In this document: piece after piece, positions 52,680 to 62,519 of the stretch | Position numbering within the stretch: position 1 is the stretch's first letter | Layout of the letters: every line of letters starts with the position of its first letter | NCBI RefSeq assembly: GCF_000620805.1 | Contig: NZ_KK211187.1 | Span: forward strand, 467,957-531,956 | Origin: Exiguobacterium undae DSM 14481 | GTDB lineage: Bacteria > Bacillota > Bacilli > Exiguobacteriales > Exiguobacteriaceae | Length of the DNA: 64,000 nucleotides | Reading direction: 5' to 3' | Program-made: the position numbers and the translations under genes | Notes under the pieces: generated by a model | The model's database searches: none | What the model saw: the letters and a program-made list of their open reading frames with translations, nothing else | What the model was told of the DNA's origin: nothing

Positions 52680-53978
52680 ATGAAAAGTAACACATTTTCC
52701 GGGAAAAATATTTTTAAAAATACCAGTTGGTTGTTTTTCGAAAAAATTTTTATAATGGCTATTAATTTTTTTGTTTCACTTTGGATGGCTAGATATTTTG
52801 GACCTGAAAAATTTGGAGACTATAACTATGCATTAGCGATAGTTTCCTTATTTTCATCCTTTGTTCCTTTAGGATTGATTGGGTATCTTGTGAAAGAACT
52901 TTCTCAAAATCCTGAAAATGAAAGGGAAATTTTAGGGACTTCTTTTTTATTAAGACTATTGGGTGGGGTATTAGGATTTATTATTTCGACTATAGTTGGA
53001 TTATCTTTTATAAAAGATGATGATGTATTTATACTGTTTATGTTTTTTAATATAATGCTTCTTATTCAGCCGTTTGAAGTTATATATTTATTTTTCGAAT
53101 CAAAAATTCAATCTAAAGTATCTGTAATGTCTAGACTAATCGGATTTGTTATTTCTTCACTGATTAAAATAATCCTAATATTAAATAATTCTTCTTTAGA
53201 AATTTTTGGTTTGGTATATGTGAGTGAATTTATTTTTTCACTAATATTAATTACATTTTATTATAATAAAAAAGTAATTAATATTAAAAAATGGAATTTT
53301 TCTAAAGATTTATCAAAAAAATATTTGAAATCTACTTGGCCTCTGATGTTATCAAGTTTGTCGGCAATCATATATTTAAAAGCGGATCAGATAATGCTAA
53401 ACAGTATGAGTGGAAGCAAAGAAGTAGGAATATATGCTGCTGCTGTGAAATTATCTGAAGTATGGTTTTTTTTACCGACTATTATAACATCGTCAGTTTT
53501 TCCAGTACTAATTTCATCTCGAGAAAATAAAAGTGAGTTTGAAAAAGTTTTGCAAAAAAATTATGACTTTTTGTTTGGCTTAGCGTTTTTTGCGGCAATA
53601 CTAATTACTTTATTTGCTGATTTAATTATAAAGTATACCTATGGAATCGAATATCAAGATTCAGCATTAGTTTTAAAAATTCATGTATGGGGTGCAATTT
53701 TTGTATTTATGAAAGCTTTGCTAAATCGTTGGTTTATCATCGAAGAAATGCTGAAGTTTTCTGCATTTACTCATGTCTTAGGAATGGTTATTAATATTAT
53801 TTTAAATATTTTACTTATTCCTAAATATGGAGCGATTGGAGCATCGATTGCAACTGTAATTTCTTATGTGTTTTCAATATATTTGATTACATTTTTATTT
53901 AAAAAAACAAGAAAAGAAGGAATAAAAATGACTAAGTCATTTTTTATCTTTTTTAGAATTTTTCGGAATAATTATTGA
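52680..53978 (+). CDS. wzx: Wzx-type polysaccharide flippase
   Basis: A 432-residue MATE/MVF-like membrane protein with about 12 TM segments, typical of O-antigen/capsule repeat-unit flippases. Start: SNTFSGKNIFKNTSWLFFEK, then MAINFFVSLWMARYFGPEKF, a signature of the PST family. A TTG at 52668 would overlap gmd; I prefer ATG at 52680, though neither has a good ribosome site. Sequence from here becomes very AT-rich with codons ATA, AGA and TTA frequent, unlike the upstream genes, suggesting horizontal exchange of the cassette. Confidence 0.88.
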   Translation: MKSNTFSGKNIFKNTSWLFFEKIFIMAINFFVSLWMARYFGPEKFGDYNYALAIVSLFSSFVPLGLIGYLVKELSQNPENEREILGTSFLLRLLGGVLGFIISTIVGLSFIKDDDVFILFMFFNIMLLIQPFEVIYLFFESKIQSKVSVMSRLIGFVISSLIKIILILNNSSLEIFGLVYVSEFIFSLILITFYYNKKVINIKKWNFSKDLSKKYLKSTWPLMLSSLSAIIYLKADQIMLNSMSGSKEVGIYAAAVKLSEVWFFLPTIITSSVFPVLISSRENKSEFEKVLQKNYDFLFGLAFFAAILITLFADLIIKYTYGIEYQDSALVLKIHVWGAIFVFMKALLNRWFIIEEMLKFSAFTHVLGMVINIILNILLIPKYGAIGASIATVISYVFSIYLITFLFKKTRKEGIKMTKSFFIFFRIFRNNY

Positions 53979-54003
53979 TTCCGATGTATTTTTAGGAGGA
54001 TAT

Positions 54004-55143
54004 ATGAAAAAGAATATAATTTATGTTCATCACTCTGGACTTTTGGGAGGTGCTCCTAAAAGTCTAACCTATCTTGTTAGAAAAATAAACACAGACGTGT
54101 ATAATGCGACTATCTTAGGAATTAGAAAAGGTCCTGTATGGGATTTACTGAAAACTTCTGGTGCTAAACTAGTTCATAAAAATTTTATGTATCCTTTTCA
54201 TGGATCCACAGTGTCTGGAATGAACATGAAGTTGTTCATAAGAAATTTGATAGGTGTAATTCCAACTTATCTAGTAACTTATAAATATATGAAAAAAGAA
54301 AAACCAGATATAGTTCATCTTAACAGCACATGTTTGTTTATAGTTGCAATGGCCACTAGACATGCTTTAAAAAATAAAGTCAATATAATATGTCATATAA
54401 GAGAACCCATCTTACAATCTTTTGTAGGGAATATACTGAGATATTTTAATTTAAAATATGTCAATAAATTTATTGCCATTGATGAATTTGATGCTAAAAG
54501 TTTAAGCGATAATGTAGAAAAAATAAGCGTAATTTATAATTTTGTAGATTTTAAAGAATATTATCCGAAACCTAAAAATACTGAACTAATGAAAGAAATG
54601 GATATAGATTCTAAAGATATAGTTTATTTGTATTTAGGTAGAATAGTGGAGGGTAATGGAGTTAAGGAAATGGTAAAAGCATTTAAAAATGCAATTTTAA
54701 AGAATCCAAATATAAAATTAGTTATTTCTGGTTTTTATGATAACGCAAACAATTCCTATGAAGAAGTGATAAAAAAAATGTGTTCTAACAATGATAATAT
54801 AAAGTTATTATCTTTTGTTGATGATGTACCTAATCTTATAAGTATATCTGATTGTATAGTGTGTCCTTTCATAGAACCACATTTTGCAAGAAGTATAGTT
54901 GAGGGATCTGCAATGAAAAAGTTTTCGATAGGTAATAATATAGGTGGACCTAATGAATTAATTGAACACTTTAAAAGTGGTTACTTGTACTCTACGCAAA
55001 AAGAATTTGAAGAATATATTTTTGCAACTTCTATAAATAGAGAATTAAGAGAAAAACTTAGCAGTAATGCCTATAATTTCGCATTGAAAAACTTTGATTC
55101 TGAAATTAATTCAGATAGAACATTCAAACAATATATAAATTAA
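54004..55143 (+). CDS. GT4-type glycosyltransferase
   Basis: A 379-residue GT-B glycosyltransferase. The N-domain has HHSGLLGGAPKSLTYLVRK and the C-domain DIVYLYLGRIVEGNGVKEMV, with the loop HFARSIVEGSAMKKFSIGNN where the E-x7-E motif of GT4 is expected. It acts on the cytosolic face, adding one sugar to the lipid-linked repeat unit; donor and linkage are unknown. ATG at 54004 with AGGAGGATAT upstream. AT-rich cassette. Confidence 0.82.
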   Translation: MKKNIIYVHHSGLLGGAPKSLTYLVRKINTDVYNATILGIRKGPVWDLLKTSGAKLVHKNFMYPFHGSTVSGMNMKLFIRNLIGVIPTYLVTYKYMKKEKPDIVHLNSTCLFIVAMATRHALKNKVNIICHIREPILQSFVGNILRYFNLKYVNKFIAIDEFDAKSLSDNVEKISVIYNFVDFKEYYPKPKNTELMKEMDIDSKDIVYLYLGRIVEGNGVKEMVKAFKNAILKNPNIKLVISGFYDNANNSYEEVIKKMCSNNDNIKLLSFVDDVPNLISISDCIVCPFIEPHFARSIVEGSAMKKFSIGNNIGGPNELIEHFKSGYLYSTQKEFEEYIFATSINRELREKLSSNAYNFALKNFDSEINSDRTFKQYIN

Positions 55144-55158
55144 GGAATGATTTTATTG

Positions 55159-55764
55159 ATGTTGAAAACAATTTTAAAGGTTAATAGAAAAGTACACAAA
55201 ATATTTTGTTCGTTCCTTTCTATTGAAATTTTAAAAAGTGAGAATGTTTCTTTTCATAAAGATATAAATATAGTTGGAATACCTATAATCGAAAATTTTA
55301 GAAATGCAAAAATTACTTTGGGACAAAGACTAATAATTTGTTCAACCACAAATAGTAATCCTATGGGACTCAATCATAAAACTGTGATTAGAACTTTAGA
55401 TGAATTTGCTGAAATAAGCATAGGTAACGATGTGGGTATAAGTGGTGCTTCAATTTGTGCAGCTGAAAAAATCACTATCGGAAATAATACGATGTTGGGT
55501 GCAAATGTACAAATTACAGATACAGATTTTCATCCTATTCAAATTAATAATAGAAGATATAGCAAAAAATTTATTAAAAAAAAGGCAGTAACTATAGAAG
55601 ACAATGTATGGATAGGGGCTAATTCGATAATATTAAAAGGAGTAACTATTGGTGAAAACTCAATAATAGGTGCCGGTAGTGTAGTTACAAGTTCTATACC
55701 AAAAAATTGTATTGCAGCAGGATCACCAGCAAAGATTATAAAGCAAATAAGTGCTGAAGAATAG
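55159..55764 (+). CDS. Hexapeptide-repeat acyltransferase (left-handed beta-helix)
   Basis: About 201 residues. Repeated [LIV]-G-x4 units form a left-handed beta helix (ISIGNDVGISGASICAAEKI, ITIGNNTMLGANVQITDTDF, VTIEDNVWIGANSIILKGVT, IGENSIIGAGSVVTSSIPKN), and the end AAGSPAKIIK is the usual tail. Such enzymes O-acetylate sugars; DTDFHPI contains the likely catalytic His. The exact start is uncertain: ATG 55147 abuts AAGGA, TTG 55156 or ATG 55159 have better spacing. It is probably a modification enzyme for the polymer. Confidence 0.8.
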   Translation: MLKTILKVNRKVHKIFCSFLSIEILKSENVSFHKDINIVGIPIIENFRNAKITLGQRLIICSTTNSNPMGLNHKTVIRTLDEFAEISIGNDVGISGASICAAEKITIGNNTMLGANVQITDTDFHPIQINNRRYSKKFIKKKAVTIEDNVWIGANSIILKGVTIGENSIIGAGSVVTSSIPKNCIAAGSPAKIIKQISAEE

Positions 55765-55787
55765 CTTTTTTAATAAGGAGATTTAAA

Positions 55788-56966
55788 TTGGAATTATTAA
55801 ATAAAAAAAGCAAAGCTGAAAACGTAAAGAGTTTTATAACTACCTTATTGATAATTTTATCGTCGGGCACGATAGTATTTTATAAACTTTATTATCTCGA
55901 AACAATTATATTTATATTTGTGTATTCTTTAATTTTTTATTTTCCAAGCAAGATCAATTTGAAATTATTTTCGATTTATTTTGCTTTTGTTACTATTTTA
56001 ACAATGAACTTTTTTATACATCAAATAAATATAGATAGCTATCTTGGTTTAATGTTAAAAATCACTTCTATTTTTCTTATTTTTAATAAAATAAAAATTA
56101 CTTCTTTATCTAAAAATTTTGTGAAAATAATGGTTTTCCTTGCTGCAACAAGCATCCCCTTCTTTTTTATAGGTTATTTCAATAGTGATTTTGTAAGACA
56201 ATATATTGATATAACTAAAGTGTGGGATTCGGATTATAGAATAACACCATTATATGTATATGATTATTGGAATTTCGAAAGAAATAACGGCATCTTTTGG
56301 GAACCTGGAGCGTACCAAGCACTATTAAATATAGCTTTATTTTTAACGCTGAAAATTAAATTAAAATATAAAAAAATGTATATTCCTTTGTTGGTTTTAG
56401 CTATATTAACCACTTTTTCTACTACTGGATATATAATAACAGCGCTCATTTTTTTATATCATTTTAAAAACAAATTCTCAAATAATATAAAGCCTAAATA
56501 TTTTTTACTTAGTTTGATTATAATCTTAATTTATTTGTACTTAGAAATAAAATTTTCAGTTATTTTCTCTAAGTTTCAAAGCGACAATTTTTCTTTTGAT
56601 AGAAGATCGATAGATAGCTTTTCTAATTTTGAACTAATGCTAAAAAAACCTTTTGTAGGTTGGGGATACCAAAATAATGATGTTCTATACAATAATTATG
56701 GTATAAAAGACTCTTCAAATTCCCTATTGCAGTTTGGATATCAGTTTGGTTTGATACCTTTAATAATTCTTTTGGTATTGTATTGGAACTCTTTTAAAAA
56801 AATAACAAAAGATAGATTAGGGATTTTCATTTTGACTATTATGTTGTTAATTATTCTTATGACTGAGAACTTTTTATTGCAACCGTTATTTTTACTTATA
56901 ATTTTTGGAAGTAGTTACAAAAGAGAGGATGTAAGCTTGAATAATGAAAAAAAAATTAGTTGGTGA
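55788..56966 (+). CDS. wzy: Wzy-like polysaccharide polymerase
   Basis: A 392-residue integral membrane protein with about ten TMs and a long loop in the centre that holds WDSDYRITPLYVYDYWNFER and NGIFWEPGAYQALLNIALFL. The FWEPGAY motif is common in O-antigen polymerases (Wzy/EpsG-type WaaL-like). It would join repeat units at the outer face. TTG start at 55788 with AAGGAG seven bases upstream. Low GC, no conserved catalytic motif beyond this, as is usual for Wzy. Its end overlaps the next gene by 23 bases. Confidence 0.78.
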   Translation: MELLNKKSKAENVKSFITTLLIILSSGTIVFYKLYYLETIIFIFVYSLIFYFPSKINLKLFSIYFAFVTILTMNFFIHQINIDSYLGLMLKITSIFLIFNKIKITSLSKNFVKIMVFLAATSIPFFFIGYFNSDFVRQYIDITKVWDSDYRITPLYVYDYWNFERNNGIFWEPGAYQALLNIALFLTLKIKLKYKKMYIPLLVLAILTTFSTTGYIITALIFLYHFKNKFSNNIKPKYFLLSLIIILIYLYLEIKFSVIFSKFQSDNFSFDRRSIDSFSNFELMLKKPFVGWGYQNNDVLYNNYGIKDSSNSLLQFGYQFGLIPLIILLVLYWNSFKKITKDRLGIFILTIMLLIILMTENFLLQPLFLLIIFGSSYKREDVSLNNEKKISW

Positions 56967-58173
56967 AAATAATGAATTAGAAATTCTTTACGTAGCTCCA
57001 TATGTTGATGAAAAGGTAAAAGAATTCAGAGGTTATGGTTCTTTACATCCAGCTGGAAATAAAAAAATAGTAGCAATTAATAATTTGTTCAAAAAAAATA
57101 ATTGGAATTCTACCATCATTTCACCACTATTACTAAAAAAAAATACATTTAAAATATTTAAAAGTAAAAAAATATTTCTTAATGAATCTTTAGTGATATT
57201 TCCAACTACGATTGATGTTAAATTCCTAAGCTTGATCTTTAATCTAGTTTTCTCTCTATATGAACTTAGTAAGTGGGCGAAGTCAAATAAGCACAAAAGA
57301 AAAGTAGTAGTTTTTTATAATTATAGAGTTGAAACTTCTATTGTTGCATTATTTGCAAAAACTTTTTTTAAAATTCCTATAATAATTGATTATGAAGACG
57401 GAATTTATGCTGTAAAAGAAACTAACAAGTATTATCGCAAGTTGAGTTTATTGATAGAAAAAATGATGGATCCATTATTGAATGGCGCTGTTTTAGTAAC
57501 ATCTCTTTTAAAACAAAGAGTTGCTACAAACAACGTTGTTGTTGCTAGAGGAATCTATAATTCAACATCCGATACTCCATCACAAAACTTTATTAAAGAG
57601 TGTGCGAACCTGACTTACACTGGAAGGTTAGATTATGAGAGAGGTATAGAGGTTTTATTGGAATCCTTAAAATATATTGAAACAGAAAAAAAAATTAACC
57701 TTAGAATTTCTGGATATGGACCTATTCAAAAAAAAGTAGAAGATTTCATTACAGAAAACACCCTGAAAGATATAAATATTGAATTTTTAGGATTTTTGAA
57801 TGACAGTGATTATAATGAATTAATGATTAGCACTGACATTTTTATTAATCCTCAACGCGAAACAATTAAATTTAATGAATGTTCATTCCCTTCTAAAGTA
57901 TTTGAGTATGCTAAGCATAGTAAGTTAATTATTTCTTCTAATGTTTCAGATGTAAAAGAAATGAGTGAAAATAGTATTGTTTTGTATGAAAATGATTGTC
58001 CTCAAAATTTAGGAAACGCAATTAGCGAAGCTATAGATCAATATAATGAAATATCCTCTGATTTCCCTATTAACTTGAAGGATTGGATGATTAATAATTC
58101 TTCGGAAACTGTATTATCTGAGAAAATGAAAATTTTGATAGAAGTTGCTTTGAAAGGTGAAAAAAATGCATAA
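56944..58173 (+). CDS. GT4-type glycosyltransferase
   Basis: A 409-residue glycosyltransferase of GT-B fold. N-domain EILYVAPYVDEKVKEFRGYG, donor domain NLTYTGRLDYERGIEVLLES, SGYGPIQKKVEDFI, and NECSFPSKVFEYAKHSKLII with the E-x7-E-like site. It probably adds a sugar to the growing unit. The ATG at 56944 lies within wzy and has no close ribosome site, so reinitiation or coupling is likely. Confidence 0.78.
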   Translation: MKKKLVGENNELEILYVAPYVDEKVKEFRGYGSLHPAGNKKIVAINNLFKKNNWNSTIISPLLLKKNTFKIFKSKKIFLNESLVIFPTTIDVKFLSLIFNLVFSLYELSKWAKSNKHKRKVVVFYNYRVETSIVALFAKTFFKIPIIIDYEDGIYAVKETNKYYRKLSLLIEKMMDPLLNGAVLVTSLLKQRVATNNVVVARGIYNSTSDTPSQNFIKECANLTYTGRLDYERGIEVLLESLKYIETEKKINLRISGYGPIQKKVEDFITENTLKDINIEFLGFLNDSDYNELMISTDIFINPQRETIKFNECSFPSKVFEYAKHSKLIISSNVSDVKEMSENSIVLYENDCPQNLGNAISEAIDQYNEISSDFPINLKDWMINNSSETVLSEKMKILIEVALKGEKNA

Positions 58174-58714
58174 AAATACTATGAATTTATCAAAATATGA
58201 TCAGTCAAATTTTGATAGGGGTGCAAGTGGGTTTAAGATAATAATATGGTGGTTCATTCAAGGAACTTTATTTAGATTATCACTTCATAATATGTACAGA
58301 TGGAGAGTATTTATTTTAAAAATTTTTGGCGCTAAGATAGGCAAACATGTAAAAATCAGATCTTCTGCAAAATTTACATATCCTTGGAAAATATCAATTG
58401 GAGACTATTCTTGGATAGGAGACGACGTTGTTTTATATAGTCTTGATTGCATTGACGTCGGAAGCAATACTGTAATTTCTCAAAAATCTTATCTTTGCAC
58501 AGGTTCTCACGATATTTATTGTGAAAATTTCTCTTTGAAAACTAAACCAATCAAAATTGGAGATTCTGTATGGATTGCGACTGATTCATTCGTACATCCA
58601 GGAGTAGTTATAGGATCAAATTCAGTAGTAACTGCTAGAAGTACAATAAGGAAGAGTGTTGATTCAAATGTAATTGTAGGAGGACCTTTTGGTGAATATA
58701 TTAAAGACAGATAA
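58166..58714 (+). CDS. WcaF-like colanic-acid-type acetyltransferase
   Basis: A 182-residue left-handed beta-helix acetyltransferase, similar to WcaF, which acetylates colanic acid fucose. N-terminus LSKYDQSNFDRGASGFKIII and ILKIFGAKIGKHVKIRSSAK are typical; the repeat section includes ISIGDYSWIGDDVVLYSLDC and IKIGDSVWIATDSFVHPGVV, and the end VIVGGPFGEYIKDR. Catalytic His lies in TGSHDIYC. ATG at 58166 follows AAAGGTG by six bases. It overlaps the WcaI-like gene by 23 bases. Confidence 0.85.
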   Translation: MHKNTMNLSKYDQSNFDRGASGFKIIIWWFIQGTLFRLSLHNMYRWRVFILKIFGAKIGKHVKIRSSAKFTYPWKISIGDYSWIGDDVVLYSLDCIDVGSNTVISQKSYLCTGSHDIYCENFSLKTKPIKIGDSVWIATDSFVHPGVVIGSNSVVTARSTIRKSVDSNVIVGGPFGEYIKDR

Positions 58715-59957
58715 AAAGAAAATAACATTTGTAATTAACTATTTTCATCCTGATTACGCATCAACGGGTCAACTAATGACTGAACTTTGTCTGCATATCA
58801 AAGATGATTTTGAGATCACTGTTATTGCAGCACAACCCGGATACAGTCAAGATACCTATTCTGGAAGGCCTAAAAAGAAAATCGAAACAGCATGTTGGAA
58901 TGGAATGAAGATTGTTCGTGTCCAACTACCTAGAGTAAATAAACGATCCAAGTTGAGTCGAATGAAATACATTTTACAATACTTTGCATTAGCTAACGTT
59001 GCTTTGTTAAAAGAAAAGAATGTAGATTTAATCTATACAATTTCGCAACCTCCGGTCTTAGGAGGACTGATAGGAACGATCGGAAAGTTTTTAAAAAGAT
59101 CTAAGCACGTATACAATATTCAAGATTTTAATCCCGAGCAAGCAGCAGCTGTAAATTATACAGGTGGAACAGTACATAAGGTTGCTAAACAAATCGATCA
59201 GCTGAATTGTCGTTATTCTGATCACATCATTTTGGTAGGTAACGATATGAAACAGACACTTAAAAATCGTTTTGGAATAAATCATCAGCTCAGTCACAGT
59301 GTAATCAATAACTGGACGGATGAAAATGAAATCATTCCTTTATCTAAAAAGGATGTTCATGTTTCAGCTTTTTTAGAGGAACATCATCTTGAAAATAAGT
59401 TCGTCATCATGTATTCCGGAAACTTAGGCTTATATTATGATTTAGAAAACTTAATCAAAGTTTCTTCCACATTGCAGTCTATTCCAGACATCCACTTTTT
59501 GTATATCGGTGAAGGAGCATCGAAAAAAGAGATGCAAGACTACGTGTCTAAAGAAAACTTGAGAAATGTGACGTTTTTACCTTATCAACCAAAAGAATTC
59601 ATCAAATACTCTTTAAATGTCGCAGATGTGCATTTAGTTGTGAATCAAAAAGGAATAAAAGGTGTTTCTGTTCCTAGTAAAATTTACGGTGTCATGGCAG
59701 CGGGAAAGCCTATTTTAGGAGTTTTAGAGCAAGGTAGCGAGGCAGAATTTTTAATTTCGAAAAGCAACTCTGGAGTAGTTTCTGAACCACAAGATTACGT
59801 TCATTTTGTTGAAAATATTAAAAATATTTATAATTTGACAAACGAAGAACGTTTGGAAATGGGAATGCGTGGTCGTCAGTATCTTGATGCTCATCTAAAA
59901 AAAGAACTTTCGCTTAATAGGTATAAAGAAACCTTAAATAACATCATTAATAAATAA
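58692..59957 (+). CDS. WcaI-like glycosyltransferase (GT4)
   Basis: A 421-residue GT-B glycosyltransferase close to the WcaI family of colanic acid synthesis, which transfers fucose or a similar sugar. ITFVINYFHPDYASTGQLMT and PPVLGGLIGTIGKFLKRSKH are family-like; donor domain KFVIMYSGNLGLYYDLENLI, VPSKIYGVMAAGKPILGVLE. GC content returns to the genome level in this gene, so it may belong to the conserved part of the cluster. GTG at 58692 has GGAGG eight bases upstream and is preferred to TTG 58689. Confidence 0.85.
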   Translation: MNILKTDKKKITFVINYFHPDYASTGQLMTELCLHIKDDFEITVIAAQPGYSQDTYSGRPKKKIETACWNGMKIVRVQLPRVNKRSKLSRMKYILQYFALANVALLKEKNVDLIYTISQPPVLGGLIGTIGKFLKRSKHVYNIQDFNPEQAAAVNYTGGTVHKVAKQIDQLNCRYSDHIILVGNDMKQTLKNRFGINHQLSHSVINNWTDENEIIPLSKKDVHVSAFLEEHHLENKFVIMYSGNLGLYYDLENLIKVSSTLQSIPDIHFLYIGEGASKKEMQDYVSKENLRNVTFLPYQPKEFIKYSLNVADVHLVVNQKGIKGVSVPSKIYGVMAAGKPILGVLEQGSEAEFLISKSNSGVVSEPQDYVHFVENIKNIYNLTNEERLEMGMRGRQYLDAHLKKELSLNRYKETLNNIINK

Positions 59958-59983
59958 TAAGGATAGAAATGAGGAAGTGTGAT

Positions 59984-61375
59984 ATGAAGCTTGTTCTCTT
60001 ATCAGGAGGGTCTGGTAAAAGACTATGGCCCCTCTCGAACGACACACGCTCGAAGCAATTTTTGAAAGTGCTTGAAAGCCATAATTTACAGGAACAGTCA
60101 ATGGTCCAACGTGTATGGGGGCAACTTGAAGCGACAGGATTATCAGGCGATGCAATGGTTGCAACATCAAAAATGCAACGAGACATGATTCATGCTCAAA
60201 TCGGTGAGCATATTCCTTTAATTATTGAACCTGAACGTCGTGATACCTATCCAGCGATTGCTCTTGCTGCGAGTCACCTACACTCAGTTCAAAACGTGAA
60301 TGAGGATGAAGTGGTGGTTGTTTTACCAGTTGATCCTTATGTGGATGATCAATTTTTTGAGCAAGTTAAAGTGCTAGAGAAAATGTTGATTACAACTAAC
60401 GCTGATTTAGCACTAATGGGCGTCAAACCAACATATCCTTCTTCTAAATATGGTTATATGGTTCCTACAATGGATTCTAGTATACCTAATAATCACATCC
60501 AAGTTCAAAAGTTTACAGAAAAACCTTCTGAGGAAGATGCCGCTACACTAATTGAATCAGGAGCCCTTTGGAATTGCGGTGTATTTGCTTTTCGTTTAGG
60601 ATACTTACTCAAAACGCTCGAAGAAAATCATTTACCTTTAGATTATCAAAAATTACTAGCTATGTATGCAACATTACCTAAAATCAGCTTTGATTACGCT
60701 GTAGTCGAAAAAACAGACAATATCATCGCGGTTCCTTATGATGGGTACTGGAAAGATCTTGGGACATGGAATACGCTGACGGAAGAGATGGCAACGTCTC
60801 AAATCGGTAAAGGTGTCATTTCAGAAGATAGTACAAACACTCACCTTATTAATGAGCTTGATATCCCAGTAACAGTCATTGGAGTAAAGAATCTGGTGAT
60901 TGCAGCTAGTCCTGATGGGATTTTAGTTTCTGAAAAAGAAGCGAGTCCAAAAATTAAAGATTATATCGGACAATACGACCAACCGCCCATGTATGAAGAA
61001 CGGATGTGGGGCTGGACGCGAACGCTTGATTACGCTAAGTACGATGAACAAAAAGAAATGGTTACAAAACGGATTTGTATCTATGCCGGACGAAACTCTT
61101 CTTACCATCGCCATATGCTGAGAGATGAAGTTTGGACGATTGTTCGAGGTGAGGGAGACTTGGCAGTAGACGGACGGATTACTCGAGTTAAAGCCGGTGA
61201 TATTGTTCATTTGCCAGCGGGGAAAGAACACGGTATTTATGCACTTTCTGAATTAGAGTTCATTGAGGTACAGACAGGTCTCGAGATTACAGAAGAAGAC
61301 TTTGTACGTATTCATTATAAATGGTCGGATGTTCTCTCATGCTTCAATCAATCCGAGTCGCGTGTCATTTATTAA
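59984..61375 (+). CDS. manC: Mannose-1-phosphate guanylyltransferase / mannose-6-phosphate isomerase (ManC)
   Basis: A 463-residue enzyme making GDP-mannose from mannose-1-P and GTP. N-terminal nucleotidyltransferase: LVLLSGGSGKRLWPLSNDTR with signature SGGSGxRLWP, EPERRDTYPAIALAA, VQKFTEKPSEEDA and SFDYAVVEK. C-terminal cupin: SSYHRHMLRDEVWTIVRGEG and HLPAGKEHGIYALSE, of the type-II PMI domain with metal-binding His. It is the long bifunctional form, even though a separate manA follows. ATG at 59984 with GAGGAAGTGTGAT upstream. Confidence 0.94.
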   Translation: MKLVLLSGGSGKRLWPLSNDTRSKQFLKVLESHNLQEQSMVQRVWGQLEATGLSGDAMVATSKMQRDMIHAQIGEHIPLIIEPERRDTYPAIALAASHLHSVQNVNEDEVVVVLPVDPYVDDQFFEQVKVLEKMLITTNADLALMGVKPTYPSSKYGYMVPTMDSSIPNNHIQVQKFTEKPSEEDAATLIESGALWNCGVFAFRLGYLLKTLEENHLPLDYQKLLAMYATLPKISFDYAVVEKTDNIIAVPYDGYWKDLGTWNTLTEEMATSQIGKGVISEDSTNTHLINELDIPVTVIGVKNLVIAASPDGILVSEKEASPKIKDYIGQYDQPPMYEERMWGWTRTLDYAKYDEQKEMVTKRICIYAGRNSSYHRHMLRDEVWTIVRGEGDLAVDGRITRVKAGDIVHLPAGKEHGIYALSELEFIEVQTGLEITEEDFVRIHYKWSDVLSCFNQSESRVIY

Positions 61376-61385
61376 TTACTTACTT

Positions 61386-61420
61386 GGGGAGAAAACCTAT
61401 ACTTCTCTCCTGTTTTTTTG
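61386..61420 (+). terminator. Terminator after manC
   Basis: Eight-base stem GGGGAGAA / TTCTCTCC with one wobble, followed by TGTTTTTTT. It ends the first polysaccharide transcript; the next gene starts 15 bases later. Confidence 0.82.
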
Positions 61421-61434
61421 TTTGGAGGAAATAA

Positions 61435-62505
61435 ATGTATATCGCCTACTACATTTCAGATTATGGTTATGGTCATGCAACAAGAAGTGTTGCAATCATT
61501 CGTGAGCTTTTAAAAAGTAATGAAAACCTTAATCTTATTATTTGTCATAGTTTCGCTCAAAAATTCTTGCAGGAATCACTTAGAGATTCTCGTGTTACTT
61601 TTCGCACTCTTGAAACAGATATCGGTTATATCTTAAATCCTCAAACTTTAGAGCTAGATCATCTAAAAATTCAAGACATGTATGAAGAATATCTTGTGCA
61701 TCGTAAACGAAAAATAAAGGGTGAACGTGATTTTTTAACTGAAAAAAATATTGACTATATTATTTCAGATATTTATTCGACAGCAATTGAAGCTGCCTAT
61801 GATTTGAATATCCCAAGTATAGGAATTTCAAATTTTTTATGGAGTGATGTCTATAAAAATATCATTTCGGATTCTAAGCTTAAAGTTATGCAAGAGGCTT
61901 ATGCGAAAATGACATACTACTTACCTTTAAAAGGACAAATTAATTCGAAAAGATACATGAATACATTCGATTTTTTCTCTCGAGAAATCAATCATTCCGA
62001 AGTAAGAAAAATTAAATCTAAATTAAACATATCTCTGTCGGACATTGTGATTTTTTATGGACTCGGTATGAAAATCGATCATAGTACTCAGTTCGATAAT
62101 GATTCTTCATTATGGTCAACTGAAGGTTGTAAATTTATTGTCTCTTCGCATATAGACATAAGTCATCCAAATGTATTTAGAATCCCGAATGATTATACTG
62201 AAACACAAAATTATATAGCAGCTTCTGATTTTACAATTACAAAGCCCGGTTGGAGTACAGTAAGTGAATCAATAAATGGAAGTAGTAATTTATTATTGAT
62301 TAAGCGTGACTCATTTATTGAGGATCAAAATACCATCGATGCACTTAATGGAAAAGCAAACTATCATGTAATATCTCTCGAAAAACTGAATCATTCCAAG
62401 TTTAAAGACACTCTACTGATGAAACATCATAAAAAATTTAAGCCAACTTCATCTGGGATGAGAGAAATAATAAAAAAACTAAATGACATTATGAGTAATT
62501 ATTGA
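61435..62505 (+). CDS. MurG/GT28-like glycosyltransferase-type protein, unknown donor
   Basis: A 356-residue GT-B protein. It opens with IAYYISDYGYGHATRSVAII; the GxGHATRS loop is found in GT28-like enzymes and in the N-terminal half of L-arabinokinase/sugar kinases. The second half has IVIFYGLGMKIDHSTQFDND and ITKPGWSTVSESINGSSNLL, close to MurG-like donor sites (GxxT.SE). I am not sure of the function; it could be a glycosyltransferase or a sugar-nucleotide-binding regulator. ATG at 61435 with TTGGAGGAAATAA. It forms an operon with manA and the phosphohexomutase. Confidence 0.7.
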   Translation: MYIAYYISDYGYGHATRSVAIIRELLKSNENLNLIICHSFAQKFLQESLRDSRVTFRTLETDIGYILNPQTLELDHLKIQDMYEEYLVHRKRKIKGERDFLTEKNIDYIISDIYSTAIEAAYDLNIPSIGISNFLWSDVYKNIISDSKLKVMQEAYAKMTYYLPLKGQINSKRYMNTFDFFSREINHSEVRKIKSKLNISLSDIVIFYGLGMKIDHSTQFDNDSSLWSTEGCKFIVSSHIDISHPNVFRIPNDYTETQNYIAASDFTITKPGWSTVSESINGSSNLLLIKRDSFIEDQNTIDALNGKANYHVISLEKLNHSKFKDTLLMKHHKKFKPTSSGMREIIKKLNDIMSNY

Positions 62506-62519
62506 AACGAGGAATTATC

